From: Polyangium aurulentum
GTDB taxonomy: Bacteria > Myxococcota_A > Polyangia > Polyangiales > Polyangiaceae
Direction: 5' to 3'
DNA: 60,142 nt
NCBI GenBank assembly: GCA_945875545.1
Contig: CAMCKZ010000008.1
Span: forward strand, 1 to 60,142
Positions 15,205-24,661 of this stretch are shown here, piece by piece (position 1 is the first letter of the stretch; every line of letters begins with the position of its first letter). The notes under the pieces were generated by a model that was not told the origin of the DNA, searched no databases, and saw nothing but the letters and a program-made list of their open reading frames with translations. The position numbers were made by a program, and so were the translations under genes.

Positions 15205-18072
15205 ATGGCCGTCTCCCTTGCACACCCGGACGTTTTTGCTTCTCGGCACCTCGGCTCTTCGGCGGAGGCGAACGGCGAAATGCTCGCCGAGATTGGCCTT
15301 AAATCCCTCGACGAGCTGGTCGAAGAAACGGTGCCCGCGGCCATCCGCTTTCGCGCGCCTCTCGACGTTCCAGCGGCGTTGAGCGAGGCCGAAATCTTGA
15401 AGCTGGCGCACAAACTCGGTGCCATGAACGAGGTTTGGCGCAGCTACATCGGCAACGGTTTCAGCGGCACGCTCACGCCTCCGGTCATCCTGCGAAACGT
15501 CCTTCAAAATCCCGGTTGGTATACGCAATACACACCGTATCAAGCCGAGATTTCCCAGGGCCGATTGGAGGCGCTCCTCAACTTTCAAACGATGGTCTGC
15601 GACCTCACGGGCCTTGCTGTGGCCAACGCGTCGCTGCTCGACGAGGCGACCGCCGCCGCCGAGGCCATGCACATGGCTTACGGTTTCGCGGGGGCCGCCG
15701 ATCGCAATGCGATTTTCGTTTCCAGCGCTTGCCATCCCGCGACGATCGCCGTGATCCGCACCCGCGCCGATGCCCTCCAGATCGACGTGATTGTAGGCGA
15801 CGCGGACGCCTTCGATTTTTCGACAAACGTCTTCGCCACGGTCGTTCAGTACCCGGAAACCGCCGGGCGTTTGCACGACCCGCGCGCATTCTTCACGAGG
15901 TCGAAAGAGCACGGCGCGATCGCGATTGTAGCCGCCGATATTTTGGCGCTCACCATGGTCACGCCTCCGGGCGAACTCGGTGCCGATATCGCCGTGGGCA
16001 GCACGCAGCGCTTTGGTGTTCCCCTCGGTTATGGCGGGCCGCACGCGGCCTTTTTTGCCTGCAAAACAGACTACGTGCGCAAACTTCCGGGGCGGATTAT
16101 TGGCGTCTCGCAAGACGTGCATGGCCACCGCGCCCTGCGAATGGCCCTGCAAACGCGCGAGCAACATATTCGCCGCGAAAAAGCGACGAGCAACATTTGC
16201 ACAGCTCAAGCCCTCTTGGCCGTGACCGCCAGCATGTACGCCGTTTACCACGGGCCAGAGGGGCTTCTCGCCATCGCGCGGCGCGTCCATGCCTCGGCGG
16301 TGACCTTGGCGCTCGGCCTTCGCGAGGGCAACGTGGCGGTCGCCCACGACGCATTTTTTGACACGATCCGCGTCGAGGTTGCGGCCGCCGAGCTCGCTGC
16401 CGTCACCGGGCGCGCAGCCGAAATGCGCATCAATCTCCGCGCCCTCGGCGGTTCGAGTTTCGCGGTCTCGCTCGACGAAACCGTGTCGAGCGACGACCTC
16501 GACGACCTTCTCTACGTCTTTCACGGAACACGCGCGCACCGAGCCTTGGAGCTCGCGGCCCGTGCGTCAGAAATGATTCCGGCTGCGCTACGTCGTACGT
16601 CGAAATACCTGACGCATCCTGTGTTTCACGAGCATCGGAGCGAGCACGAGATGCTTCGCTATTTGCGCATGCTCGAGGGCCGCGACCTCTCCCTGTGCCA
16701 CTCGATGATCCCGCTCGGATCGTGCACCATGAAGCTCAACGCGTCCGCCGAGATGATGCCCATCACCGACGCTCACTGGAACGCCATTCACCCGTACGTG
16801 CCCCTTGCGCAGGCCCGCGGCTACCAAGTGGTCATTCGTGAACTCGAGGCCATGCTCTGCGAGCTCACGGGGTTTTCGGCCGTGTCGCTCCAGCCCAATG
16901 CGGGCTCCCAGGGCGAGTACGCGGGGCTTCTGGTCATTCGCGCCTATCACCGCTCGCGGGGAGATTTGCAGCGCAACGTGTGCCTCATTCCTTCGAGCGC
17001 CCACGGCACCAACCCCGCGTCGGCGGTCATGGCCGGCTTCGATGTGGTCGTGATTGGATGCGATACGCAGGGCAACATCGACACCGCCGATCTCGAGGCG
17101 AAGGCGAAGTTGCACGCGCCAAAACTCGCGGGCTTGATGGTCACGTACCCCTCGACCCACGGCGTTTTCGAAGAGGGCATCGGCCGCATTTGCGCCATCG
17201 TCCACGAGCACGGCGGCCAAGTTTACATGGACGGGGCCAACATGAATGCGCAGGTCGGCCTGTGTCGCCCGGGCGATTTCGGCGCCGACGTATGCCACCT
17301 CAATTTGCACAAAACTTTCTGCATTCCGCACGGCGGCGGCGGCCCCGGAATGGGCCCCATCGGCGTGGCACCCCACCTCGCGCCCTTCTTGCCCGGGCAC
17401 CCGGAGGTGGCCGTGGGCGGGTCGCAAGCGCTCGGGCCTATCAGTCAAGCGCCCTGGGGAAGCGCGAGCATTCTCCTAATCTCGTGGGTTTACGCGCGTC
17501 TTATGGGCCCATCGGGTCTCAAAGCTGCGACCGAGCAGGCCATCCTCAACGCCAACTACATCGCCAAACGCCTCGCCCCACATTTCAGTGTAGTCTACAC
17601 GGGTACGAATGGCCGCGTGGCGCACGAATGCATACTTGACCTCCGCTCGTTCAAGAAATCGGCCTCCATCGAGGTCGAAGACGTGGCAAAGCGCTTGATG
17701 GACTACGGTTTTCACGCGCCCACCATGTCGTGGCCGATTGCAGGCACGCTCATGGTGGAACCGACCGAGTCCGAGTCGAAAGCCGAACTCGACCGTTTTT
17801 GCAACGCGATGATCGCGATCCGCGAGGAAATACGCTGGGTCGAAGAGGGTACGTGGCCGAAAGACAATAACCCGCTCAAACATGCTCCGCACACGGCGCA
17901 GCGGGTTACGGCGGCGGATTGGCCCCATCCCTACAGCCGGCAGGTTGCGGCCTTTCCTGCGGCGTGGGTGCGCGCGCGTAAGTTCTGGCCCCACGTTGGC
18001 AGGGTCAATAATGCGTTGGGTGACCGAAATCTGGTCTGCACGTGCCCATCGGTGGAAGACTACGCGTCGTGA
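15205..18072 (+). CDS. gcvP: Glycine dehydrogenase (decarboxylating), P protein
   Basis: 955 residues, the full single-chain form of the PLP-dependent P protein of the glycine cleavage system, which decarboxylates glycine and loads aminomethyl on the lipoyl group of the H protein. The N-terminal half carries the typical [14 protein letters not shown] start and [11 protein letters not shown]. The PLP lysine is in [13 protein letters not shown] (K703), followed by the Gly-rich [10 protein letters not shown] possible ribosome site TGAGG precedes the ATG by about seven bases. No gcvT, gcvH or lpd gene lies in the window and I saw no glycine riboswitch in the 65-base upstream gap. A four-base GTGA overlap couples it to a lipoprotein. 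Confidence 0.96.
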   Translation: MAVSLAHPDVFASRHLGSSAEANGEMLAEIGLKSLDELVEETVPAAIRFRAPLDVPAALSEAEILKLAHKLGAMNEVWRSYIGNGFSGTLTPPVILRNVLQNPGWYTQYTPYQAEISQGRLEALLNFQTMVCDLTGLAVANASLLDEATAAAEAMHMAYGFAGAADRNAIFVSSACHPATIAVIRTRADALQIDVIVGDADAFDFSTNVFATVVQYPETAGRLHDPRAFFTRSKEHGAIAIVAADILALTMVTPPGELGADIAVGSTQRFGVPLGYGGPHAAFFACKTDYVRKLPGRIIGVSQDVHGHRALRMALQTREQHIRREKATSNICTAQALLAVTASMYAVYHGPEGLLAIARRVHASAVTLALGLREGNVAVAHDAFFDTIRVEVAAAELAAVTGRAAEMRINLRALGGSSFAVSLDETVSSDDLDDLLYVFHGTRAHRALELAARASEMIPAALRRTSKYLTHPVFHEHRSEHEMLRYLRMLEGRDLSLCHSMIPLGSCTMKLNASAEMMPITDAHWNAIHPYVPLAQARGYQVVIRELEAMLCELTGFSAVSLQPNAGSQGEYAGLLVIRAYHRSRGDLQRNVCLIPSSAHGTNPASAVMAGFDVVVIGCDTQGNIDTADLEAKAKLHAPKLAGLMVTYPSTHGVFEEGIGRICAIVHEHGGQVYMDGANMNAQVGLCRPGDFGADVCHLNLHKTFCIPHGGGGPGMGPIGVAPHLAPFLPGHPEVAVGGSQALGPISQAPWGSASILLISWVYARLMGPSGLKAATEQAILNANYIAKRLAPHFSVVYTGTNGRVAHECILDLRSFKKSASIEVEDVAKRLMDYGFHAPTMSWPIAGTLMVEPTESESKAELDRFCNAMIAIREEIRWVEEGTWPKDNNPLKHAPHTAQRVTAADWPHPYSRQVAAFPAAWVRARKFWPHVGRVNNALGDRNLVCTCPSVEDYAS
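17589..17599. repeat. TGTA-N3-TACA, doubly relaxed element
   Basis: TGTAGTCTACA in gcvP, read as Val-Val-Tyr. Both halves carry the symmetric C-to-T change, which supports dyad rather than direct-repeat recognition. Confidence 0.5.
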
Positions 18073-18575
18073 GACGAGCCAAACTCCTGTCCGTTGCGCT
18101 TTGTGCCTGTGCCGTCCTCGCGGCGTGCCGCACCCCCGCCTCGCCCACCTCGCGCACCACGCCCGCCGCTCCGTCGAACGCCGACGTGCTGCAAGACACC
18201 GATTTTCTTGTTGGTGAAGACGCGCTCGGCGACAACGCCACAGAAATGCCGCTCGGAAGTTTTCGGCGCAGCGTCGAGGGCGGAGGATTTTACGCCATTG
18301 GCGATTCCGTGGATATTTTCACAAAATATGCGTGGAAGTCCCGCCGCGCGACGGGCGGAGAACTCCAGAAAAGGGTGCATGTTGCATGCTTTTTGTCGGC
18401 GACTGCTTCGTTGACTTCGTGCGGAACCGACGTGAAGCGAGGGCCGCGAACGCGCGCCGAAGCGTTCACCGGGCAGTGGGTTGTGGCGCCACTGACCGAG
18501 GTGCCGAGCGGCGGGGTCGTGAACGTGGGCGGCTGCCGCTGCGACGCAGACGGCCTTCGTCTCGTCGTCCGCTAG
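18069..18575 (+). CDS. Putative lipoprotein
   Basis: 168 residues from the GTG at 18069, which overlaps the gcvP stop (GTGA); an ATG at 18042 lies inside gcvP. A basic start and hydrophobic segment lead to the lipobox LAAC (Cys about residue 20). The mature protein contains five or so Cys residues, including CGTD and CRCD near the end, so disulfides in the periplasm are likely. No known family. Coupled in expression to gcvP, but a functional link to glycine metabolism is not evident. Ends 63 bases before the convergent methyltransferase. Confidence 0.6.
   Translation: MRRAKLLSVALCACAVLAACRTPASPTSRTTPAAPSNADVLQDTDFLVGEDALGDNATEMPLGSFRRSVEGGGFYAIGDSVDIFTKYAWKSRRATGGELQKRVHVACFLSATASLTSCGTDVKRGPRTRAEAFTGQWVVAPLTEVPSGGVVNVGGCRCDADGLRLVVR
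18376..18386. repeat. TGCA-N3-TGCA element
   Basis: TGCATGTTGCA in the lipoprotein gene after gcvP, read as Val-His-Val-Ala-Cys; first of six exact copies in 1.4 kb. Confidence 0.7.
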
Positions 18576-18605
18576 ACGCCAGGCTGCATCGTGTTGCCGA
18601 CTGCG

Positions 18606-18632
18606 TGCAGTCTGCAGCAAGTGCAGAGTGCA
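18606..18632. repeat. Tandem pair of TGCA-N3-TGCA elements
   Basis: TGCAGTCTGCA (18606-18616) and TGCAGAGTGCA (18622-18632), centres 16 bases apart, fill the 63-base gap between the convergent lipoprotein (stop 18575) and methyltransferase (stop 18639) genes. This is the only double copy outside coding sequence. Confidence 0.75.
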
Positions 18633-18638
18633 CGGAGT

Positions 18639-20117
18639 TTATCGGTGACTCGTTGCCCCAAGGGGAACACGCACCGGGGCAAGAACGCTGCCTTGCGCCG
18701 CGAGAATTCGAACGACGTCGCGCAAACCGCGGCCCGCGCCTGACGATCCGCTCGCGCCTGCAAGCGGGCCTACGCCGTGCGCCGTTTTGAGCCACGCTTC
18801 GAGGGCGTCGAGGTCCGCGGGGGGAACAGCGGGAAGAAGTGCGCGCACCATGGGCGGCTCGTAGTCGCTGAGAGCAAGGCCCGGCAGCACTTTGGACGAC
18901 GGCGGAGGGGCTACGCGCGGGCCTACTTCCCGCGCGAGCCGATGCAGCCAATCGTCGGCGGACAACCCGTGAAAAGCCAGTAAATCGCCAAGCCGTTGCA
19001 GGCGAGATGCGAGCTCGGCGCCGATGGGATTGGGCACGAGAAGGTGCGTTGGCGTCGCAACGACGAGGTCCGCGAGCTTGGCGGCGATGGGACCAACAGC
19101 GTGCAGTATGCAGCCTTCTGCGTGCATCGAACCGGGGCGAGCGGAGGCCCGAGGAACGACGGTTGGCGCGTTCTCGGCGGCCCCCCGCGCGAGCCAAAAG
19201 ACAGGGTTTGCGCAGAGCTCCAAAGATTCGTCGAGAACGGCGAGGCGGTCCCAAGTACCGGGCAGGCGCGCGCCCACGGCCCCATCAACCTCGTCGACAA
19301 AGCTGCTCCGTGACGAAGGCGTTTGCCGCTCGGCCACCAGGTGAAGGCCCGATTGATGAATGCAGTATGCAAGCGTATCGAGGGGCATCGGCTCATCGTG
19401 CGCGTGAAGAAAGGCGTCGACGACGCCGGCGTCGCTGAGGGACTCGGGGTTCACGTCGAATGACAGGCGCAGGGGACTATCCGCCGCGAGGGCATCCATC
19501 GCGTTCGCCACCGCGCGGCGCGGCGCCGGGATGTGCGCGTGAAGACCGAGGGCGCCGAGATGGTGCTGAATCGCGGCCATCCAGAGGCGACTGGCGCGCG
19601 GATAAACCACCAGACGAAGTAGACCCTCGGCGGACAACAAAGACGCCAGGTGGGCCACCAGGAGGGCAGGGTTCGGCACGTGCTGGAGGACGTTGGACAG
19701 AAAGATGGCGTCGTAGGGGCCGTCTGCAATCGCGAGCAAATCACCCTGCCGAATCGTGAGTGGGGCCTGCGCGCAGAATGGCTGCACGATGCGTGCAAGG
19801 TGCACGCGATGGCCTAGGCGCGTGAGCGACGCCTCGGAGAGATCGATGGCCACAACCTCCCGCGCCGAAGGATTTGCGCGGGCAATCACCAAGGCTTCGA
19901 GGCTCCCGCACCCCGCGACGAGAATGCGCGGCGCGGTTGCGAACGACACGTAGCCCGCGAGTTTGGCTGCGGACGTCAACGCGAGTTCGGCCTCTGGGCG
20001 CCGGCTTGGGAGCGCGAAGACCGACGCGGGCGGATAGGGATGCCGCTCGTACTGCGCCCGTACACGCTCCGAAATGGGGTCGAGGAGCGGCGCGAGCGGC
20101 GCGATAGGACGGGGCAT
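18639..20117 (-). CDS. SAM-dependent methyltransferase with long C-terminal domain
   Basis: 492 residues. Residues about 25-180 are a class I methyltransferase: motif I ILVAGCGSLEAL (about 64-75), acidic motif II VVAIDLSEAS (about 88-97), and the post-motif DAIFLSNVLQHVPNP (about 136-150). The start, RVRAQYERHPYPP, is typical of the uncharacterised myxobacterial methyltransferases that begin with an EXXPYP-like segment. Residues about 200-492 match nothing I know; a possible second helical domain. Substrate unknown. The Ser/Thr kinase gene ends 17 bases upstream on the same strand, so the two are probably one transcript. Confidence 0.75.
   Translation of the reverse strand: MPRPIAPLAPLLDPISERVRAQYERHPYPPASVFALPSRRPEAELALTSAAKLAGYVSFATAPRILVAGCGSLEALVIARANPSAREVVAIDLSEASLTRLGHRVHLARIVQPFCAQAPLTIRQGDLLAIADGPYDAIFLSNVLQHVPNPALLVAHLASLLSAEGLLRLVVYPRASRLWMAAIQHHLGALGLHAHIPAPRRAVANAMDALAADSPLRLSFDVNPESLSDAGVVDAFLHAHDEPMPLDTLAYCIHQSGLHLVAERQTPSSRSSFVDEVDGAVGARLPGTWDRLAVLDESLELCANPVFWLARGAAENAPTVVPRASARPGSMHAEGCILHAVGPIAAKLADLVVATPTHLLVPNPIGAELASRLQRLGDLLAFHGLSADDWLHRLAREVGPRVAPPPSSKVLPGLALSDYEPPMVRALLPAVPPADLDALEAWLKTAHGVGPLAGASGSSGAGRGLRDVVRILAAQGSVLAPVRVPLGATSHR
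19102..19112. repeat. TGCA-N3-TGCA element
   Basis: TGCAGTATGCA in the methyltransferase gene, read on the coding strand as Cys-Ile-Leu-His. Confidence 0.75.
19361..19371. repeat. TGCA-N3-TGCA element
   Basis: TGCAGTATGCA in the methyltransferase gene, same spacer as the copy at 19102 but in a different codon phase (Ala-Tyr-Cys-Ile). Confidence 0.75.
19794..19804. repeat. TGCA-N3-TGCA element
   Basis: TGCAAGGTGCA in the methyltransferase gene, read on the coding strand as His-Leu-Ala-Arg. Confidence 0.7.
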
Positions 20118-20134
20118 GGCGCAAACCCCGGAAG

Positions 20135-21391
20135 CTAACGCGCGAAAAACGCGAGAATTCCCAGGGCGAAAAGCGTGACGACCGCCGCTGCCAGCAAGAT
20201 GACCATGGGGTTGCCATCCGTTGGCGCGGGCGCCTTGACGCGCGCCGGAAGCGCGAGAGGCATGGTTTCAACTTGGCTCTGCGGCAGGCTCAGCGACTCA
20301 ATGATCTCGAGCAGCGGGCCGCTTGGAACGTCGGGTACCGTACGCCGCGAAGCCCGGTCTTCTTCGGCGAGTTGGGCGAGGGTGGCCATGCGCGAGTCGT
20401 CTTCGAGTTCGCGAATGCGGCGCGCTCTTTCCCGGCGTTTCTCGATGTATTCGGTGCCGAAGGTTTCCGTGAGCCATTCGCCGAGGCGCAGCTGACTGCC
20501 CATCATGCGGCTCGCGCGGCCCCAGCTTTCGAGGTCTTTTTGGAGCAGCGCGGAGGTGGCGTAGCGGTCGTCGCGGTTCGCAGCGAGGGCTTTGCCAACG
20601 ATGCCCCGAATGCGCTCGAAGTCGGGCAAGTGGGCCGCGTCAAAAGGCGGAACATCGCCCGTTTTGGCGCGCTCGATGAGGCTCGTGGTTTCGCTCTTTC
20701 GGTACATGCGCTTGCCCGAGAGCAGCTCCCAAAGAATGACTCCGGCCGCGAAGACATCGGCGCGCGCATCGACGCTTTCACCGCGCGCGTGCTCCGGCGA
20801 CATGTAGCCAGCCTTGCCCACGAGCGCATCGCCGAGGGCGTGCGCGGTGACAACTTGGTTCGCATGCGCGATGCCGAAATCGCAGAGTTTCACCTCGCCT
20901 TCGAGGGACACGAGCACGTTCGACGGCGACACATCGCGGTGCACAATTCCGAGCGGTTTTCCGTCGTCGTCGCTGCGGCGGTGCGCGTGGTCGAGGCCCT
21001 TCAAGACCTCGACGACGAATGTTGTGGCGAAATTCGCTGGAAGCGCGATGCCTCGCGCGGAGCATTGGCGAAGGAGGGTCGCGAGATCAATTCCTTCGAT
21101 GTAGTCCATCGCGATGTACAGGCGATCGGCCTCGCGCCCCAGATCGAACACCTGCACGACGTTCGGGTGGTCAAGGCGGGCCGCAAGTTTTGCCTCAAAC
21201 GCGAGCTGGTCGGCGAAGGTCTTGTTGCCAGCGTATTCGAGGAGAATAAGTTTGATCACCGCCAGGCGCGATGCGCCGGAATCGGTCTTCACGCGCGCCA
21301 AATAAATCTCGGCCATGCCGCCACGACCGATGAAGTCGAACAGCGTGTAGCGACCAAAACGGTGCGGTAGTACGAGCGAATGGCCTTCCAT
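20135..21391 (-). CDS. Eukaryotic-type serine/threonine protein kinase with C-terminal anchor
   Basis: 418 residues. The kinase domain covers about 12-280: P-loop GRGGMAEIY (23-31), lysine in AVIKLIL (about 47), catalytic loop HRDVSPSNV (D153), DFG, and SPEHARG in place of APE. Residues 290-390 are a charged linker, and GNPMVILLAAAVVTLFALG at the end is a single membrane helix, so the kinase faces the cytoplasm with no extracellular sensor. This PknB-like, tail-anchored type is abundant in myxobacteria. It is divergent from the UbiB-like gene and upstream of the methyltransferase, which could be a substrate, though nothing in the sequence shows that. Confidence 0.9.
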   Translation of the reverse strand: MEGHSLVLPHRFGRYTLFDFIGRGGMAEIYLARVKTDSGASRLAVIKLILLEYAGNKTFADQLAFEAKLAARLDHPNVVQVFDLGREADRLYIAMDYIEGIDLATLLRQCSARGIALPANFATTFVVEVLKGLDHAHRRSDDDGKPLGIVHRDVSPSNVLVSLEGEVKLCDFGIAHANQVVTAHALGDALVGKAGYMSPEHARGESVDARADVFAAGVILWELLSGKRMYRKSETTSLIERAKTGDVPPFDAAHLPDFERIRGIVGKALAANRDDRYATSALLQKDLESWGRASRMMGSQLRLGEWLTETFGTEYIEKRRERARRIRELEDDSRMATLAQLAEEDRASRRTVPDVPSGPLLEIIESLSLPQSQVETMPLALPARVKAPAPTDGNPMVILLAAAVVTLFALGILAFFAR

Positions 21392-21462
21392 GACGTGTGG
21401 CGGGTACTGCTAGGCCACACTGCGGGGCAAGTCGCGGTAGAACGGCATGCTAGGCGGAGGCT

Positions 21463-22881
21463 GTGAAACGCGACGACGATCCCATCGACGCCATCAAGCG
21501 GCCGGATGCCGCGCCCTCTTCGCGCCTTGGGCGGGTCGCGCGCCTTGCGGCTTTGGCCCCGGCGGCGTTGCCATTCGCGGCGGAGGCGCTGCGCCGCGCG
21601 GTGGGCCGCGGGCGTTCCGAGGAGGACGAAAGTGCGGCGCAGGCGAAGCTACTTCGTCAGGTAAAAAGCGCGGCTGACGCCATGCTCACGACCCTCGGCG
21701 AGATGAAAGGATTGCCGCTCAAATTCGGTCAGATGGCTTCGTACATTGATGGGCTTGCGCCTCCGGGATACGAAGAAAAGTTTCACGCGGTGCTCTCGAA
21801 GTTGCAGCAGAAAGCTCCACCACTGAGCGATGCAGCGGCGCGAAAAGTCATCGCGCAGGAACTCGGCGCATCGCCGGAAGAACTCTTTGCGTCCTTCGAG
21901 CCCGCGCCTTTTGCGGCGGCGAGCATTGGCCAAGTGCACCGTGCCCGCACGCGCGCGGGCGACGCCGTGGCGGTGAAAGTTCAATACCCAGGCATCGATA
22001 AGGCGGTCGAAAACGACCTCAAAAGCGTGGCCTTGATCGAGCAGATGGTTGCTCCAATAGGCCGTAAATACCACACAAAAGAGACCCTCGACGAGGTGCG
22101 GCGAGTCTTTCTCGCGGAGCTCGACTACGCCGCCGAGGCCTGTAACATGGACGTCTTTCGCGGCATCCACGCGGGCGATGACTCCATTGTGATCCCGCGG
22201 GTCTTTCGCAGCCTGTCGGGAAAACGTGTATTGTGCACAGAGCTCCTTGAGGGCGTGGACTACGCGACTTTTTGCGCCGAGGCCTCCGAAGAGGAGAGAT
22301 CGCTGGCGGGGCAAACGATCGCCCGGTTCATGTTTCGCGCCCTCTTCAAACACGGGTGGCTCTACGCCGATCCCCACCCAGGGAACTACCGATTTCTTGG
22401 AGGCGGGCGGGTCGGATTCCTGGATTTTGGCTGCGTTCGTCGACTTCCCGATGACCTCGTGGAAGGCATGAAACGGTACATCCGCGCCCTTCAACGCGGC
22501 GACATCGCCGAGTTCGAGCGCGCCTGCGTGCAGGTGCTCGGCTACGACCCGGAAGACCTCGAAGGCTGGCCGATCTATACGTCGTATACACGGCTGATAC
22601 TCGAGCCTCTCGTCCATGACGGGGCGTTCACGTACACCCATGCGTTCGCGCGCGAGGCGGTCGCGTACCTGGTGCGCCACGGAAAAAAAGTTGTCTTCAA
22701 AGAGGGCCAGTCGTTTCCGAAGCTGCCGAAGCCCATTCACATGCCGCCGGAACATACGTTCGTGAACCGCCTTCAGTGGGGTCTCGCAAGCGTTTTGGCT
22801 GGCCTTGGATCGACGGCCAACTGGCGCGCGCTCGTCGACGAGTGGATGCAGACGGTCGTGGTCCCTGAGCGGCCTCGATGA
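21463..22881 (+). CDS. ABC1/UbiB-family atypical kinase (ADCK-like)
   Basis: 472 residues from a GTG at 21463. The family signature is clear: LGEMKGLPLKFGQMASY (residues about 74-90), the KxGQ-type motif that replaces the normal P-loop; PFAAASIGQVHRA (about 149-161) for the Ala-rich loop; VAVKVQYPGI (about 169-178) with the ATP lysine; and HPGNY plus FLDFG (about 306-326) for the metal-binding residues. UbiB-type proteins support quinone synthesis or lipid handling at the inner membrane. With menaquinone genes only 15 kb away, a quinone role is reasonable but not shown. Its stop overlaps the transglycosylase start by four bases. Confidence 0.88.
   Translation: MKRDDDPIDAIKRPDAAPSSRLGRVARLAALAPAALPFAAEALRRAVGRGRSEEDESAAQAKLLRQVKSAADAMLTTLGEMKGLPLKFGQMASYIDGLAPPGYEEKFHAVLSKLQQKAPPLSDAAARKVIAQELGASPEELFASFEPAPFAAASIGQVHRARTRAGDAVAVKVQYPGIDKAVENDLKSVALIEQMVAPIGRKYHTKETLDEVRRVFLAELDYAAEACNMDVFRGIHAGDDSIVIPRVFRSLSGKRVLCTELLEGVDYATFCAEASEEERSLAGQTIARFMFRALFKHGWLYADPHPGNYRFLGGGRVGFLDFGCVRRLPDDLVEGMKRYIRALQRGDIAEFERACVQVLGYDPEDLEGWPIYTSYTRLILEPLVHDGAFTYTHAFAREAVAYLVRHGKKVVFKEGQSFPKLPKPIHMPPEHTFVNRLQWGLASVLAGLGSTANWRALVDEWMQTVVVPERPR
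22227..22237. repeat. TGYA-N3-TRCA element
   Basis: TGTATTGTGCA in the UbiB-like gene, read as Arg-Val-Leu-Cys-Thr; one half relaxed. Confidence 0.55.
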
Positions 22882-24653
22882 CGTTTCGCCCTTCAGCGCT
22901 CGTTTTTTTTGTGACTCTGGGCGCATCGGCCGTTGCGAAGGCAGACCGCGCGTCGTTCGTGGATGCGCTCGCGGAGGAGAGGTGGCTTGAGGCCCTCGAG
23001 GCCTATTCGGGGCTCGCGCCAGGCGATCGCGACGACGTGCTGCTGCATTTTGGGCACGCGCAGGCGCTGTCGGCGGCGGGCCTTGATGGCGCCGCGGAGC
23101 GCGCGTTTGCCCTCGCCCAGGAACCGCGGTTGCGGGCGTTTCGCCAAGAGCCCCGGGCCAAGAGTCCGTTGCCGCTTTGGGGTTTTGGCTCCGCCCCGTC
23201 ATCGTCGCCTTCGTCCTTCGTGCCCGACATTCCGCGCCCCCTCGAGGTTCTGCGCGACGTGGCCCGCAAAGAGTCTCACGCGCAGGCCGGGCGAAGGCTG
23301 CGGGGCGAGAGCTCCGACGACTACCGCATGCGGGGACTCGCGCTCTATTACTTGGAAAATCGCACACATAGCGATGAGGCAGCGGTGCTGTTGGAGGCGG
23401 CCGCCGTAAAAAAAGCGGGCTCCCTCGGCCCATGGCTTTTGCCCGCCGCGAAGGCGTGGATGCGGGCGCGCAAAGAAGAGAGGGCGGCGTCGGCGTTTGA
23501 ACGCGTGCAGAATACAGGCAATGCGGCGGAGGCGCGGGAGGCGGCCCATTCGCTGCTCAAACTTCAGGTGACCCGAGCCGACTGGGCGTCGGTGTCGTCG
23601 ATGGTTTCAAAACTCGCACCGGGCTCGGGCCTCGACGCCGATGACCTTTTGCGTCTCAAGGGCATTGCCGCGGCGGTGAGCGAAGACGGGCCGTCCCTCG
23701 GTTCTTTTCGCGCATTTCGCGTCCTACATGAACCGCGTTCATCCAGTCTATTTGCTGGTCGATTGGCGTTGCTGGAGGCGCTCGGGCTTCAGCGTCGAGG
23801 CCGCGCCACAGAGGCTGTGGCCATATGGGAACGCCTCGAAACCGAAGGTCGTCCCATTGTGGCGTTCTTTGCGCGCGAGCACCTCAAACGCGTCGACGGG
23901 GTTTCTGCGGCAACGTGCCATGTAGCGCCGCGCCTCGTGGACCGCATTCTCCACGCCTTGCCGCGCGCAAGTGATTTGGCGTCGGGCCCTTGGCTTCACG
24001 CGCTCGCGGGGGCCGGCCTTGTGCACGAGGTTCGCCAAGAGCTTCGCTCCATCGGGTTTCTCGATGCGGGACCGAAGGCCCCGTTCACGAAAGAGGGTTG
24101 GGCGGAACTTCAGCTTTTGGCCGCGCGATTCGATCGCGGACTGGGAGCGGCGCCGGGTCATGGGCCCGCGGTTCATGGTCCCGCTTTTTGGCCCGAACTT
24201 GTGCACCTTGAAGGGAGCCTCGGCATTCCGCGCGGCCTCCTCGCGTCGCTTATGAGGCAAGAAAGCGGGTACCACGCGGACGCGCGAAGTCCGGCGGGCG
24301 CCCTTGGTTTGATGCAGCTGATGCCGGGCACCGCGGTTCGTTACCTGCCGTCCACGGGCGACGCGCCCCTCGCCGCGCGTCTTCGCGACCCCCTCGTCAA
24401 TCTTCATGCTGGGGCGGCCCACTTGGCCATGCTCCTCGTGCGCACGCGCGGCGAAATCTCTCTCGCCGTAGGGGCCTACAACGCGGGCCTAGAGCCCGTG
24501 GAGCGCTGGCGAACCGCATTGCGGGGCGGGCCCCCGGAGCTCCTTCTTGAGGCCGCTGCGTTCGGGGAAACGCGCCATTACATGTGGGCCGTCTTGGACG
24601 ACTGGATCGACGTGCGTCGCTGCCTCGGACTGCCGCTCGAAGACCCGATTTAG
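22878..24653 (+). CDS. slt: Soluble-type lytic murein transglycosylase
   Basis: 591 residues, translationally coupled to the UbiB-like gene. The signal peptide covers residues 1-22. Residues about 25-420 are helical, Ala/Leu-rich repeats forming the superhelical ring known from Slt70. The C-terminal goose-type lysozyme domain starts near 440: the catalytic Glu is in MRQESGYHADARSP (E462), followed by GALGLMQLMPGTA and LAVGAYNAGLEPVERW. It cleaves peptidoglycan between MurNAc and GlcNAc to give anhydro-muropeptides, in the periplasm. Length is a little under that of E. coli Slt70. Why it is coupled to a UbiB-family gene is unclear. Confidence 0.9.
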   Translation: MTFRPSALVFFVTLGASAVAKADRASFVDALAEERWLEALEAYSGLAPGDRDDVLLHFGHAQALSAAGLDGAAERAFALAQEPRLRAFRQEPRAKSPLPLWGFGSAPSSSPSSFVPDIPRPLEVLRDVARKESHAQAGRRLRGESSDDYRMRGLALYYLENRTHSDEAAVLLEAAAVKKAGSLGPWLLPAAKAWMRARKEERAASAFERVQNTGNAAEAREAAHSLLKLQVTRADWASVSSMVSKLAPGSGLDADDLLRLKGIAAAVSEDGPSLGSFRAFRVLHEPRSSSLFAGRLALLEALGLQRRGRATEAVAIWERLETEGRPIVAFFAREHLKRVDGVSAATCHVAPRLVDRILHALPRASDLASGPWLHALAGAGLVHEVRQELRSIGFLDAGPKAPFTKEGWAELQLLAARFDRGLGAAPGHGPAVHGPAFWPELVHLEGSLGIPRGLLASLMRQESGYHADARSPAGALGLMQLMPGTAVRYLPSTGDAPLAARLRDPLVNLHAGAAHLAMLLVRTRGEISLAVGAYNAGLEPVERWRTALRGGPPELLLEAAAFGETRHYMWAVLDDWIDVRRCLGLPLEDPI

Positions 24654-24661
24654 CGCCCGCA

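Noticed and set aside
15001-16539. 512-residue open frame on the minus strand across gcvP
   Set aside because: Antisense to a clear full-length gcvP; its composition (Arg/His/Gly-rich, no domain) is that of a high-GC shadow frame.
21649-23433. 594-residue minus-strand open frame
   Set aside because: Antisense to the UbiB-like and transglycosylase genes.
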